Below, piece by piece: positions 1 through 7,765 of a stretch of 64,000 bases of DNA (its first letter is position 1; each line of letters opens with the position of its first letter). The stretch is from Cyclobacterium salsum (GTDB lineage Bacteria; Bacteroidota; Bacteroidia; Cytophagales; Cyclobacteriaceae), in assembly GCF_010119245.1 (NCBI RefSeq), contig NZ_WNKG01000005.1:124001-188000 (forward strand), written 5' to 3'. The position numbers were made by a program, and so were the translations under genes. Below the pieces are notes generated by a model that had not been told where the DNA came from, made no database searches, and saw nothing but the letters and a program-made list of their open reading frames with translations.

Positions 1-30
1 CCAAAGTTAGCATATTTTATACAATACGGT

Positions 31-1053
31 ATGGCAAAGAAGAGTACTAGTACGAGTAAATCTAAAACAAAATATTCCAAAGAAACCTACACTTATTGGT
101 TTGAAAGCATGTTGCTCATGAGGCGTTTTGAAGAGAAGGCCGGGCAGCTTTACGGACAGCAAAAGATCCGTGGATTTTGTCACCTTTACATAGGGCAGGA
201 AGCCTGCGCCTCAGGTGCTATCACTGCCCTGGAAAAAGACGATAAATGGATCACCGCCTACAGGTGCCACGCTACTCCATTGGGCCTCGGAACAGATCCA
301 GGAGCCGTCATGGCAGAGCTTTTTGGAAAAGAAACAGGTACAACCAAGGGAAAAGGGGGCTCCATGCATATTTTTGATAAATCCAAGAATTTTGCGGGCG
401 GACACGCCATCGTGGGTGCCCAGATACCCATGGGGCTTGGAATTGGCTTTGCCGAAAAGTATAAAGGCACCAAAAATCTTTGTATCTGTTATTTAGGAGA
501 TGGTGCCGTCAGGCAGGGAGCTTTTCATGAAGCATTAAATCTGGCCATGCTTTATAAAACGCCAGTCATATTTGTTATCGAAAATAACGGATATGCCATG
601 GGTACCTCTGTAAAGCGGTCCTCCAACGTGGATGAATTGTACACTCTGGGTGAGGCCTATGATATTCCTTCTTTTCCTGTGGATGCCATGAACGTGGAAG
701 AAGTTCATGAAGCAGTAAAAGAGGCCGCTGACAGAGCCCGAAAAGGAGATGGACCCACTCTTTTGGAATTCAGAACTTACCGGTACAAGGGGCATTCCAT
801 GTCGGATCCTCAAAAATACCGGACTAAAGAAGAAGTGGAAGAGTACAAGCAGCGAGATCCGGTGGAGCAGGTGAAAGCCACCATCCTTGATAACAAAATT
901 CTTACGGAAGAAGAGATCAAAGAAATCGAAGCCAAAGTGAAAAAGCAGGTGGCCGATGCGGTGAAATTTGCAGAAGAGTCCCCTTGGCCCAAAGGGGAGG
1001 ATGCCTTCAAAGACGTATATGCAGAAGATGATTATCCTTTCGTTAGGGAATAG
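31..1053 (+). CDS. pdhA: Pyruvate dehydrogenase E1 component, alpha subunit
   Basis: This is the alpha chain of the thiamine-diphosphate E1 of the pyruvate dehydrogenase complex, which decarboxylates pyruvate and passes the acetyl group to E2 lipoate in the cytoplasm. The 340-residue length fits the alpha2beta2 type. The ThDP-binding segment begins GDGAVRQG at residues 156-163 and ends ENNGYAMGT near 184-192. The E1-alpha phosphorylation-loop region RYKGHSMSDP lies at 251-260. The first 20 residues are Lys/Ser/Thr-rich and look like a disordered lead. The beta subunit and E2 are not next to it; a hydroxylase converges from downstream and a terminator follows. A branched-chain 2-oxoacid E1 alpha is the main alternative, but the loop sequence favours pyruvate. 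Confidence 0.93.
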   Translation: MAKKSTSTSKSKTKYSKETYTYWFESMLLMRRFEEKAGQLYGQQKIRGFCHLYIGQEACASGAITALEKDDKWITAYRCHATPLGLGTDPGAVMAELFGKETGTTKGKGGSMHIFDKSKNFAGGHAIVGAQIPMGLGIGFAEKYKGTKNLCICYLGDGAVRQGAFHEALNLAMLYKTPVIFVIENNGYAMGTSVKRSSNVDELYTLGEAYDIPSFPVDAMNVEEVHEAVKEAADRARKGDGPTLLEFRTYRYKGHSMSDPQKYRTKEEVEEYKQRDPVEQVKATILDNKILTEEEIKEIEAKVKKQVADAVKFAEESPWPKGEDAFKDVYAEDDYPFVRE

Positions 1054-1076
1054 TCAATTGATATAGGACGAAACTG

Positions 1077-1105
1077 ACCATCCGGAATTTCCGGATGGTT
1101 TTTTA
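1077..1105 (+). terminator. Intrinsic terminator after pdhA
   Basis: A perfect 9-bp stem, ACCATCCGG (1077-1085) with CCGGATGGT (1091-1099), encloses a 5-base loop and is followed by a T-run. It lies 23 bases after the pdhA stop and touches the 3' end of the convergent hydroxylase gene. Confidence 0.85.
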
Positions 1106-1726
1106 TTTTTTAGGGCTGGTCCCAAAAACATGATCCCAAAGGGGCGTACTGACCCCAAATGCTACATCCGGATCCTTATAATGATGGATGGCATGATTAA
1201 CCCACAGGACTTTAAAGAGCCCCTTAGGTGGTGAGAAAGCATGGATGATATAGTGTATGCCCAGATAGCTAGCGTATCCGGTTAAAAATCCAGGCAAAAA
1301 ATAATATACCTGCTCCGCCATTAAAAAATTGAATAGGTAGTATAACGCGAAGGCATATCCTACTGATAGTATTGGTGGCATGGCCAGCCTTTTCTTATCT
1401 TTAGGATAGTCGTGGTGTATGCCATGAACCGAATATTGGATATTTTTCTTCCATTTTTGAACCGGTTTCATGTGATAGAAGTAGCGATGCATCAGGTACT
1501 CCATCAGGGTAAAAGCAAGGTAGCCGGCCAGAAAATACAGTATTCCTATACCCAAAGGTAAATGGCTATAAAACCAGGCCCGGTACAGCAAGAAGCCTGC
1601 AAGCAGGAGGAAAAGTACGATGGGTATCCCTATATGAGTTTTGGTTAGCTTTTCTAGAATGGGATGTTTGAAAATTTCAGCAGTTCCCTGATTATCCGGT
1701 TTGTCCAATTTTCCAATTTTTTTCAT
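1103..1726 (-). CDS. Fatty acid hydroxylase / sterol desaturase family membrane protein
   Basis: This is a 207-residue integral membrane di-iron enzyme of the fatty acid hydroxylase superfamily. Histidine clusters that would bind the metal centre are visible at H80 and H85 (HRYFYH), H101/H104/H105 (HGIHH), H158/H162 (HYIIH) and H178/H181/H182 (HAIHH). Hydrophobic segments at about 33-50, 58-78, 118-135 and 143-160 fit four membrane spans. By analogy with FA2H-like proteins it could 2-hydroxylate acyl chains of sphingolipids or other lipids, which is an inference. It stands alone, convergent with pdhA and divergent from the repeat-protein gene. Carotenoid hydroxylases share the His pattern and cannot be excluded. 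Confidence 0.85.
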   Translation of the reverse strand: MKKIGKLDKPDNQGTAEIFKHPILEKLTKTHIGIPIVLFLLLAGFLLYRAWFYSHLPLGIGILYFLAGYLAFTLMEYLMHRYFYHMKPVQKWKKNIQYSVHGIHHDYPKDKKRLAMPPILSVGYAFALYYLFNFLMAEQVYYFLPGFLTGYASYLGIHYIIHAFSPPKGLFKVLWVNHAIHHYKDPDVAFGVSTPLWDHVFGTSPKK

Positions 1727-1864
1727 TTCCGATGGTTTTTAGGTCTTGCAGGTATGACAACCGGATTTCATTTTACCCTATGTTATAAATCTTTTTTTTT
1801 GAGTAAGGGTAAATCATGGATTGGTTGTCACAGGACTATATCACAAATTGAAATGTCCAGAATC

Positions 1865-2950
1865 ATGAAAACGAAGTATTATTTGATTGCTATTAGCAGC
1901 CTGTTTGCCACCTTGTTTGCAGTGGATGCTAAGGCTCAGGAAAAGCGACCTGCCCACCTGGGCTTTCTTTATCCACTCAGCACGAATGGTCTGCGCGCTG
2001 CAGACTACTCCAATGATGTAAGTATCCATGCCTTGACCGGACTTTCAGGGGGTGAAAGCGGTCTGGCGATCTATGGACTTGGGGGATTTATCAAAGGAAA
2101 TGCTACAGGCTTTCAATCGGGGGGATTATGGCTTTCCGTTTCCGGTGAACTCAAGGGATTGCAGGTTGCCGGGCTTGTCAATCAAGCCCGGCAGGCAAGT
2201 AGAAGCGTTCAGGTGGCAGGCCTGGTGAATAGGTCAAAGGAAGCATCAGGCATTCAGCTGTCAGGAATTGTCAATGCCGCAGCCTCCTTCAAGGGGGCTC
2301 AGTTAACGGGGATTGCCAATTTTTCTCACCAGGCAAAGGGAATTCAACTTTCTGGAATCCTGAATCTGGCGGAGGAGGTAAATGGTATTCAGATTTCAGG
2401 TTTGGTAAACAAAGCCAAAACCGTTAAAGGGGTCCAATTGGCCGGCTTGATCAATATTGCCGACAGTAGTGATTACCCCATAGGCATCCTTAACCTGATC
2501 ACTGATGGAGAAAAAAGGATAGGCATTTCAGTAGATGAAAATCTCACACAGTTGATTAGTTTTCGTTCTGGAGGCAGTCGCATGTATGGAATCATTGGGT
2601 TGGGCTCTAATTTTACCTATGGTGATCTGCCATACGCCATGGAAACGGGTATAGGGATCAAACTATCGGATAGTAAACGATTCAGGCTGGACATGGAAGC
2701 AAGCAATGTATGGGGGACTAATTTTAAGAAATGGGGAGGATATTCCAGAACTGGAATTCGCCTCCTTCCGGTATTGAAACTTTCCAGAAATTTACAATTG
2801 TATGCCGGTCCCAGTTTGAATTACATGAATACCCAAAATCCTAAAGGTCGGGATCTGGCAAAGTTAAAAATATGGGACAAGAACCAAATGAATACCTTTA
2901 AAGCTATCCACTGGGGATTCAATGCCGGGCTTCAAATACGTATTCAGTAA
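1865..2950 (+). CDS. Secreted protein with seven 15-residue GxQxxGLxN repeats
   Basis: The 361-residue protein has no function I can name. I start it at the ATG at 1865 because MKTKYY followed by a hydrophobic stretch ending DAKAQ makes a clean Sec signal peptide; the frame is open further upstream, but that extension would bury the signal. Residues 98-203 hold seven near-tandem 15-residue units of the form G-hydrophobic-Q-x-(A/S/T)-G-hydrophobic-x-N, which suggests a solenoid or beta-rich surface structure. Residues after about 205 resemble an outer-membrane barrel, with alternating hydrophobics and many Gly/Tyr. Both parts are paralogous to the C-terminal half of the STN-domain protein at 4795-6564; for example SSDY is followed by GILNLI here and GLINII there. 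It lies just upstream of an ECF sigma/FecR pair on the same strand and may be a target of that sigma factor. Confidence 0.8.
   Translation: MKTKYYLIAISSLFATLFAVDAKAQEKRPAHLGFLYPLSTNGLRAADYSNDVSIHALTGLSGGESGLAIYGLGGFIKGNATGFQSGGLWLSVSGELKGLQVAGLVNQARQASRSVQVAGLVNRSKEASGIQLSGIVNAAASFKGAQLTGIANFSHQAKGIQLSGILNLAEEVNGIQISGLVNKAKTVKGVQLAGLINIADSSDYPIGILNLITDGEKRIGISVDENLTQLISFRSGGSRMYGIIGLGSNFTYGDLPYAMETGIGIKLSDSKRFRLDMEASNVWGTNFKKWGGYSRTGIRLLPVLKLSRNLQLYAGPSLNYMNTQNPKGRDLAKLKIWDKNQMNTFKAIHWGFNAGLQIRIQ
2156..2473 (+). repeat. Coding repeat array, seven units of about 45 bp
   Basis: Seven consecutive 15-codon units encode variants of GIQLSGIVN followed by a polar six-residue linker. The DNA has diverged more than the protein, so the array is maintained at the protein level and is not a recent expansion. 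Confidence 0.75.
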
Positions 2951-3203
2951 AAATGAAAAGGCTACCTTTAAAGCAAGTTTCAGTACCGTTTTGTTGGAGG
3001 CAATGAAGTAAACCAGTTATGACTGGGAAAAGTGAATAAAAGTGTCGCCTGCTTGAATAGATTAAGTTAAAATGAAAAGGAATTATATTAATAGCGCCTT
3101 TCCAGCTGTCAAAAGGTTAACCCTGGTTCGGATTTCAGGAGAAGTAACATGAATAAATTAGATGTAAAGCGAGTATGGATGCCCGATTTAACCTGCGTAA
3201 GGA

Positions 3204-3782
3204 GTGAGAAAGGTTCCTGAAGAAAGTGAAGATTTGCCAGAATTACTGGATGAAGCCGTTTTTGAAGCACAATTCAAAAACTACTACGGTCCACTGCATG
3301 CCTATGCACAGGCCTTGTTGAAGGATGGTGAGGCGGCCAATGAAATTGTTCAAACCGTTTTTCTGAAGCTTTGGGAAAAACGTGAGGATTTGGAAATTTC
3401 CACCTCCCTGAAAGCTTACCTGTACAAGTGCGTTTATTATGACTGCCTGAATTATATCAAGCATGAAAAAGTAAAAATGAAACATTTGGAAATAAACCGG
3501 TATGAGATGGCCAATACCAAGAGTGTGGATGCTTCATTTTCAGTTGAGGACCAGGAGATGCAATCGAAATTAAACCATGCCTTGGACAATTTGCCTGAAA
3601 AATGTAGGAGGGTCTTTCTTCTTAGCAGAATCGAAGAGCTAAAATATAAGGAAATTGCTTTGCGTTTGGGGCTTTCAGTCAAAACAGTGGAGGCCCATAT
3701 GGGTAAGGCCCTGAAGACACTGAGGATAGAGCTGGCGGAGTTTCTACCTCTCCTTATCATGATGTGGAAGCTTATCGTTTAA
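3204..3782 (+). CDS. ECF RNA polymerase sigma factor
   Basis: A 192-residue extracytoplasmic-function sigma-70 factor of the kind paired with FecR in Bacteroidota. Region 2 covers about residues 22-90 (FKNYYGPLHAYA, then EIVQTVFLKLWEKRE) and region 4 about 125-180 (LPEKCRRVFLLSRIEELKYK, then a helix-turn-helix containing LSVKTVEAHM). The frame has no ATG before 3250, so the GTG at 3204 is the likely start; a purine-rich AAGGAG directly abuts it, an unusually short spacing. The FecR gene starts 3 bases after the stop, so the two are almost certainly co-transcribed and FecR should hold this factor inactive. The promoter it recognises is not evident. Confidence 0.9.
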   Translation: MRKVPEESEDLPELLDEAVFEAQFKNYYGPLHAYAQALLKDGEAANEIVQTVFLKLWEKREDLEISTSLKAYLYKCVYYDCLNYIKHEKVKMKHLEINRYEMANTKSVDASFSVEDQEMQSKLNHALDNLPEKCRRVFLLSRIEELKYKEIALRLGLSVKTVEAHMGKALKTLRIELAEFLPLLIMMWKLIV

Positions 3783-3785
3783 ATT

Positions 3786-4760
3786 ATGGATGATCAACTA
3801 CTTATAAATTACCTACTCGGAGAAACAGATCCCAGGGAAACGGATCTGGTCAAACAATGGATTGCAGCTGATCTCCGGAACCGTGCCTATTTTGAGCAGA
3901 TGAGTTGGGTTTGGGACAAATCCGCCCATCTGCTTGAAAAGCAAGAGGTGGATAATAACGTGGCCTGGAGTCAATTTAAGGATCGCAGGGACAGGATGGA
4001 AGAAAAAAGTCAATTCACTCCGAAACGGATATTTTTCCCTGATTGGCTCAGGGTAGCCGCTGTGATCACCCTGGTCATATTGGGCGGATGGCTGATAGGA
4101 TCCTATTTACCCGGGCCTGTCAGGGCGTTTTATACAAGTGTAGTATTTGAGTCCGAGGAAGCCTCTAGAAAAGAGGTTCTATTAGATGGCTCGGTGTTGA
4201 CCCTGAATAAAAATTCCAGTTTAAGGTATTCTCAAAAGCTTTTGGGAAATAGGCGGCTGGTAGACCTGGCTGGAGGTGAAGTCTATTTTGAGGTAGTAAA
4301 AAATGAGGCAAAGCCTTTTGTAGTCACCGCTGAGGAAATGATCTTAACGGTTTTGGGGACTTCCTTTCATGTCAACCAATCACCTGAAATGATTGAGGTC
4401 ATAGTGGATGCTGGGGAGGTAAAGGTGGCCTATCAGGACCAGGTAATCTTTCTGAAGAAGAATGAGAAAGTAACCATCGATACTGCTTCAGGGGGTATGG
4501 AGAAAGAGGTGAACAGGGATAAGCTCTTCCGCTACTACGTGGAAGGGAAGTTTGTGGCCGAGTCTACGGCCTTACCGGAATTGGTGGAGGCCCTGAACAA
4601 GGCCTACGGAAGCAAAATAGCAATTGGTTCGGAAAGGGCCCAAAACATGCTTATTACTACCACTTTGGAATACGGTTCGCTGGAAAAGAACCTGGAAGTG
4701 ATCAGGGAAACACTCGGCTTGAGCATTATCCAAAAGGAGAATGGAATAGTTGTGGAATAA
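3786..4760 (+). CDS. FecR-family anti-sigma factor
   Basis: A 324-residue inner-membrane anti-sigma factor. Residues 1-75 form the cytoplasmic N-terminal domain that binds the sigma factor, with the typical opening LLINYLLGETD and a Trp-rich middle (MSWVWDKSAHLL). One membrane span lies at about 88-108. The periplasmic FecR domain runs about 118-225 (GSVLTLNKNSSLRY, GGEVYFEV, FVVTAEEMILTVLGTSFHV), and a DUF4974-like STN-fold domain covers about 245-324. It follows the sigma gene by 3 bases and precedes the STN-repeat protein by 34. In the Fec model the periplasmic part receives the signal from the STN domain of an outer-membrane partner, and here that partner is not a normal TonB-dependent receptor. 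Confidence 0.92.
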   Translation: MDDQLLINYLLGETDPRETDLVKQWIAADLRNRAYFEQMSWVWDKSAHLLEKQEVDNNVAWSQFKDRRDRMEEKSQFTPKRIFFPDWLRVAAVITLVILGGWLIGSYLPGPVRAFYTSVVFESEEASRKEVLLDGSVLTLNKNSSLRYSQKLLGNRRLVDLAGGEVYFEVVKNEAKPFVVTAEEMILTVLGTSFHVNQSPEMIEVIVDAGEVKVAYQDQVIFLKKNEKVTIDTASGGMEKEVNRDKLFRYYVEGKFVAESTALPELVEALNKAYGSKIAIGSERAQNMLITTTLEYGSLEKNLEVIRETLGLSIIQKENGIVVE

Positions 4761-4794
4761 TTCCTTACATTCATGTAAGGATGATAATTTGTCG

Positions 4795-6564
4795 ATGCGT
4801 TTTATTCGTTTTTTGTTTTTATTGCTTTTAGCAATCGGGCCTGCTTTTCAAGGGGCAGTTCAGGCCCAGGATTATCTTTTAAGGGAGTTGGATGTCTCTA
4901 ACCCGGCTGACAATAAATTGGGCTTGGTTATGGAAGAAATTGCTAGCAATCAGGGTTTTTATTTTTCCTACCAAAGCTCTTTGATAGATTTGGATGCAGG
5001 GCTGCCTTTCCAATCCTATCAGGGTAATTTAGCCGGATTTCTTCAAAAAGTTTTTGGTGATTCCTACGAATTCAGGGAGCACGATGGCTATGTGATCATC
5101 CGCCATGCCCCCGGAAAACTGGATGCGGAACTTGAAATGGAGCAGGAAGGAAAGATGCTGCTGGTTAAGGGTAAGGTGAAAGACCTTCACAGTGGGGAAG
5201 CCCTTTCCGCTGTCAGTATTTTTGAAAAAACTGGATGGGCCTTTACCCTGTCTGGTGCTCAGGGAGAGTTTGAGCTGAAGCTAAAATCTGCCGCTCCTTC
5301 CTCCGTTTGGTTGAGCCTGCGCAAGGAGGAATACAGGGATACTTCCTTTGTCTTACTTCCTCCCGTGCATGTGGGGAGCCGCAGCCAGGAAGGAAGAAAA
5401 TTTCGATTTTTTCCACAAAATGGGTCTGCCGAAAACCTGGAAGATAGTTTTTGGGGCGGGATGTTTATCGGATTTCGGCAACGAATGCAAAGGCTAAATC
5501 TGGCTGGTTTCTTTGCAGAAAGTCCGGTTCAAATGTCTTTGACTCCGGGCCTGAGTACACAGGGAGTCTTCAGTAGCCAGATGATCAATAATTTCTCCCT
5601 TAATCTGCTGGGGGGCTACACGGCCGGGGTGGAAGGTCTGGAGGTGGCTGGTCTTTTTAATATGAATCAAAGGATGGTTACCGGCATGCAGACTGCGGGG
5701 CTTTTCAACATGGTAGGTGGAAATGTTTCCGGTTTTCAGGCAGCCGGAATTTTCAATAATGTGTATGGTGACCTGACTGGATTTCAAGTGGCCGGATTGC
5801 TAAACAAGACAGGGAGTGATTTGGATGGTGCCCAGGTGGCTGGATTGGTTAACCAGGTGGATGGCAAGGCCCGGATCCAAATAGCTGGCTGGGCTAATCT
5901 TAGCCGGAGCACCGATGAGTTCCAGCTGGCAGGCCTGTATAACCACACGGAAGGGAATGCAGGCAGTGCCCAAATCGCCGGAATATTCAACCATTCCGGA
6001 GGCAACGTAGCATATCAACTTAGTGGCCTAATCAATAAGGCAGATACTGTTTCAGGTTTTCAGCTGGCGGGATTAGTGAATATAGCAGCCTCCAGTGATT
6101 ATTCCCTTGGTTTGATCAATATCATTGGGGATGGGGAACAAAGTATTTCTGTTGGTATGGATGAATCTTCCTTTGCGCAGCTCAGCCTGAGAAGCGGAGG
6201 AAAGGAACTTTACGGGTTGCTGGGTACGGGGATAAGACTGCATCCCATTGCCATGTTTGGCCTGGACCTGGGATTTGGCTGGCATGCTTTCCGAAAAAAG
6301 TCTTATTTTATGGATATTGAGCTGGTTAACCGATGGAGCAGTGATTTTGGTGGAATGACGAATCATTCCAATTCTTTACGATTCCTGCCGGGATATCAAA
6401 GAGGCCGCCTAAAATATTTCGCCGGGCCTACCATGGCTTTTAGTGTCTTAGATCAGGCCTGGAACTGGCCGGTTTCCGGCTGGAAGATTGCCGAAAAACA
6501 CAACAGCAGGGGTTTATTTGCCCTGCATTTAGGAATGATTGGAGGGATGCAATATGTTTTTTGA
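4795..6564 (+). CDS. STN and carboxypeptidase-regulatory-like domain protein with ten GxQxAGLxN repeats
   Basis: A 589-residue secreted protein. The start is placed at the ATG at 4795, where MRFIRFLFLL begins a signal peptide ending AVQAQ; an upstream in-frame ATG at 4750 overlaps fecR and would prefix a polar tail. Order of parts: STN (secretin/TonB short N-terminal) domain at about 28-102, carboxypeptidase regulatory-like domain at about 122-195, linker, ten repeats of 15-16 residues at 281-435 (GFQVAGLLN type), and a C-terminal barrel-like region at 436-589. The last two parts are paralogous to the protein at 1865-2950. STN domains normally pass signals from TonB-dependent receptors to FecR. 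No TonB plug or 22-strand barrel is present, so this looks like a sensor with a different outer-membrane module. Ligand unknown. Confidence 0.82.
   Translation: MRFIRFLFLLLLAIGPAFQGAVQAQDYLLRELDVSNPADNKLGLVMEEIASNQGFYFSYQSSLIDLDAGLPFQSYQGNLAGFLQKVFGDSYEFREHDGYVIIRHAPGKLDAELEMEQEGKMLLVKGKVKDLHSGEALSAVSIFEKTGWAFTLSGAQGEFELKLKSAAPSSVWLSLRKEEYRDTSFVLLPPVHVGSRSQEGRKFRFFPQNGSAENLEDSFWGGMFIGFRQRMQRLNLAGFFAESPVQMSLTPGLSTQGVFSSQMINNFSLNLLGGYTAGVEGLEVAGLFNMNQRMVTGMQTAGLFNMVGGNVSGFQAAGIFNNVYGDLTGFQVAGLLNKTGSDLDGAQVAGLVNQVDGKARIQIAGWANLSRSTDEFQLAGLYNHTEGNAGSAQIAGIFNHSGGNVAYQLSGLINKADTVSGFQLAGLVNIAASSDYSLGLINIIGDGEQSISVGMDESSFAQLSLRSGGKELYGLLGTGIRLHPIAMFGLDLGFGWHAFRKKSYFMDIELVNRWSSDFGGMTNHSNSLRFLPGYQRGRLKYFAGPTMAFSVLDQAWNWPVSGWKIAEKHNSRGLFALHLGMIGGMQYVF
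5635..6099 (+). repeat. Coding repeat array, ten units of about 46 bp
   Basis: Ten successive 14- to 16-codon units encode GxQxAGLxN cores (for example GFQAAGIFN, GFQVAGLLN, GAQVAGLVN). The regular codon pattern also keeps antisense frames open, and I treat those as artefacts. Confidence 0.75.
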
Positions 6565-6612
6565 TTGAGGGAAATTTATTCGCTATCAGTCATCTGCTTT
6601 TTTATTTTTCCA

Positions 6613-6816
6613 ATGTATAAATCATTCGTTGTTCCCGTTTCCGAAATCCAGGCCAACGAAAGGAGCCTGAGTATCGAACCTTACAAGGAGATCGCGTAAT
6701 AAGCAGTAGGATACGACACATCCGAAAAAATCATCCAAGGGAAAGAAGGATTAAAAAACCTGGTGCTGGAAAACCGTACAGACCTGGAGGTACTTGGGTT
6801 AATGTTAAAGAAATGA
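6613..6816 (+). pseudogene. Decayed C-terminus of a type I restriction-modification methylase (hsdM remnant)
   Basis: One frame reads MYKSFVVPVSEIQANERSLS, then IEPYKEIA, two adjacent TAA stops at 6697-6702, and then VGYDTSEKIIQGKEGLKNL onward to LMLKK and TGA. VPVSEI followed by AN..LSI..YKEI matches the tail of HsdM N6-adenine methylases as I know it (VxEIxxNxYDLSIxRYKE). The rest of hsdM, hsdS and hsdR are absent. A diverged second copy of the last 40 residues occurs at 14278-14397. It fills most of the gap between the STN-repeat gene and the RAYT gene. Confidence 0.7.
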
Positions 6817-6844
6817 GGGTTTTATTTGTTACCTTACTTACCAT

Positions 6845-6889
6845 ACTGGTACTTGTCAGACGGTTTTGAACCGTCAGACAGGTACCGGT
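6845..6889. repeat. REP-like palindrome upstream of the RAYT gene
   Basis: A 45-bp imperfect hairpin with 21-base arms around a TTG loop. The arms pair except for two G-T wobbles and one A-A mismatch just outside the inner 7-bp stem. The core GACGGTTTTGAACCGTC is identical in the palindrome downstream of the transposase gene. Confidence 0.8.
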
Positions 6890-6917
6890 GCGGTTACGGT
6901 AATAAATTTCGAACCGT

Positions 6918-7505
6918 ATGAGCCTGCAAGAAAACAAACTGTACCATTTCTACAATCAGGGTAATAATCGGCAAAGGATTTTCTTCTCAAGGGAAAACCA
7001 TTTATACTTTCTCGAAAAGTTTAGAAAATATGTTTTGCCGCACTGTCAGGTACTTGCTTATTGCCTGATGCCTAATCACTTTCATTTTCTGATCAATACC
7101 ACCAAAGACTCAATTGTCGAGATGCAAGTGGGAAGTTTGATGGTTTCTGCTTTGAACAATGGATTCAGACAGTTGCTCAGTTCGTACGCACAGGCCATCA
7201 ATAAACAAGAAGGGCGATCGGGTTCGCTTTTTCGTCAAAAAACAAAAGCGAAATTATTGGAATACCGGGATGAGCATTATCCGCTTATATGTTTCCATTA
7301 TATCCACCAAAATCCCTTACGGTCGGGTTTTGTTAGTAAATTGGAAGATTGGGAGTTCAGTTCTTTTACCGATTATTTGGGTATGAGAAATGGTTCTCGA
7401 TGTGACCAGCAGGCTGTGATCGAGCTGCTTGATATATCAAAGGAGTTTTTTTATCAAGAGTCGTATCGGGTAATTCCGCCTGATGTGTCAGAAAAATTGT
7501 TTTGA
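6918..7505 (+). CDS. REP-associated tyrosine transposase (RAYT, Y1/HUH family)
   Basis: A 195-residue single-strand HUH nuclease of the IS200-like Y1 transposase superfamily. The HUH motif is H54-F-H56 in MPNHFHFLI, and the likely nucleophile is Y90 in LSSYAQAINK, followed by the RAYT-typical SLFRQKTKAKLLE and YIHQNPLRSG (128-137). RAYTs cut at REP palindromes and are usually single-copy, domesticated-looking genes. This one is bracketed by two hairpins with the same 17-bp core, 28 bases upstream of the start and 9 bases after the stop, as expected if those palindromes are its substrate. The frame is intact, so it may be active. It sits in an intergenic stretch next to hsdM debris. Confidence 0.9.
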   Translation: MSLQENKLYHFYNQGNNRQRIFFSRENHLYFLEKFRKYVLPHCQVLAYCLMPNHFHFLINTTKDSIVEMQVGSLMVSALNNGFRQLLSSYAQAINKQEGRSGSLFRQKTKAKLLEYRDEHYPLICFHYIHQNPLRSGFVSKLEDWEFSSFTDYLGMRNGSRCDQQAVIELLDISKEFFYQESYRVIPPDVSEKLF

Positions 7506-7514
7506 TCGGTCTAA

Positions 7515-7547
7515 ATCGGTCTGACGGTTTTGAACCGTCTGACCGAT
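7515..7547. repeat. REP-like palindrome downstream of the RAYT gene
   Basis: A 33-bp hairpin with 15-base arms around a TTG loop. The inner 7-bp stem is the same GACGGTT/AACCGTC as in the upstream palindrome, and a T-T mismatch falls at the same place as the A-A mismatch there. Short direct copies of ATCGGTC and CCGATATA lie on its flanks. Confidence 0.8.
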
Positions 7548-7765
7548 ATACCGATATAAATTCAAATTGATCGATTTTTTACGTTTCGATTATACTTTTC
7601 AGCCGACTATTAAGTTTTTTTTAATTCGTGTTTCTGGAAGCTAACCCATGCCACACCGCATCATTGTTTGGCCTACTTTTGCCACTGGGTAATAAAAATA
7701 CCAATGCCCATTACCTTTTAAATCAGCCAGGTAACAGTCTATTAATCAACCAACACCAACGTTTT

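Noticed and set aside
1664-1864. A longer N-terminus for the first repeat protein
   Set aside because: It would overlap the divergent hydroxylase gene and bury a clear signal peptide that begins at 1865.
3149-3217. A 22-codon open frame just before and overlapping the start of the first ECF sigma gene
   Set aside because: No distinctive composition or conserved start signal; such frames occur by chance.
5784-6018. Two antisense open frames inside the repeat region of the STN protein
   Set aside because: They arise from the periodic codons of the sense repeats and lack start signals and family matches.
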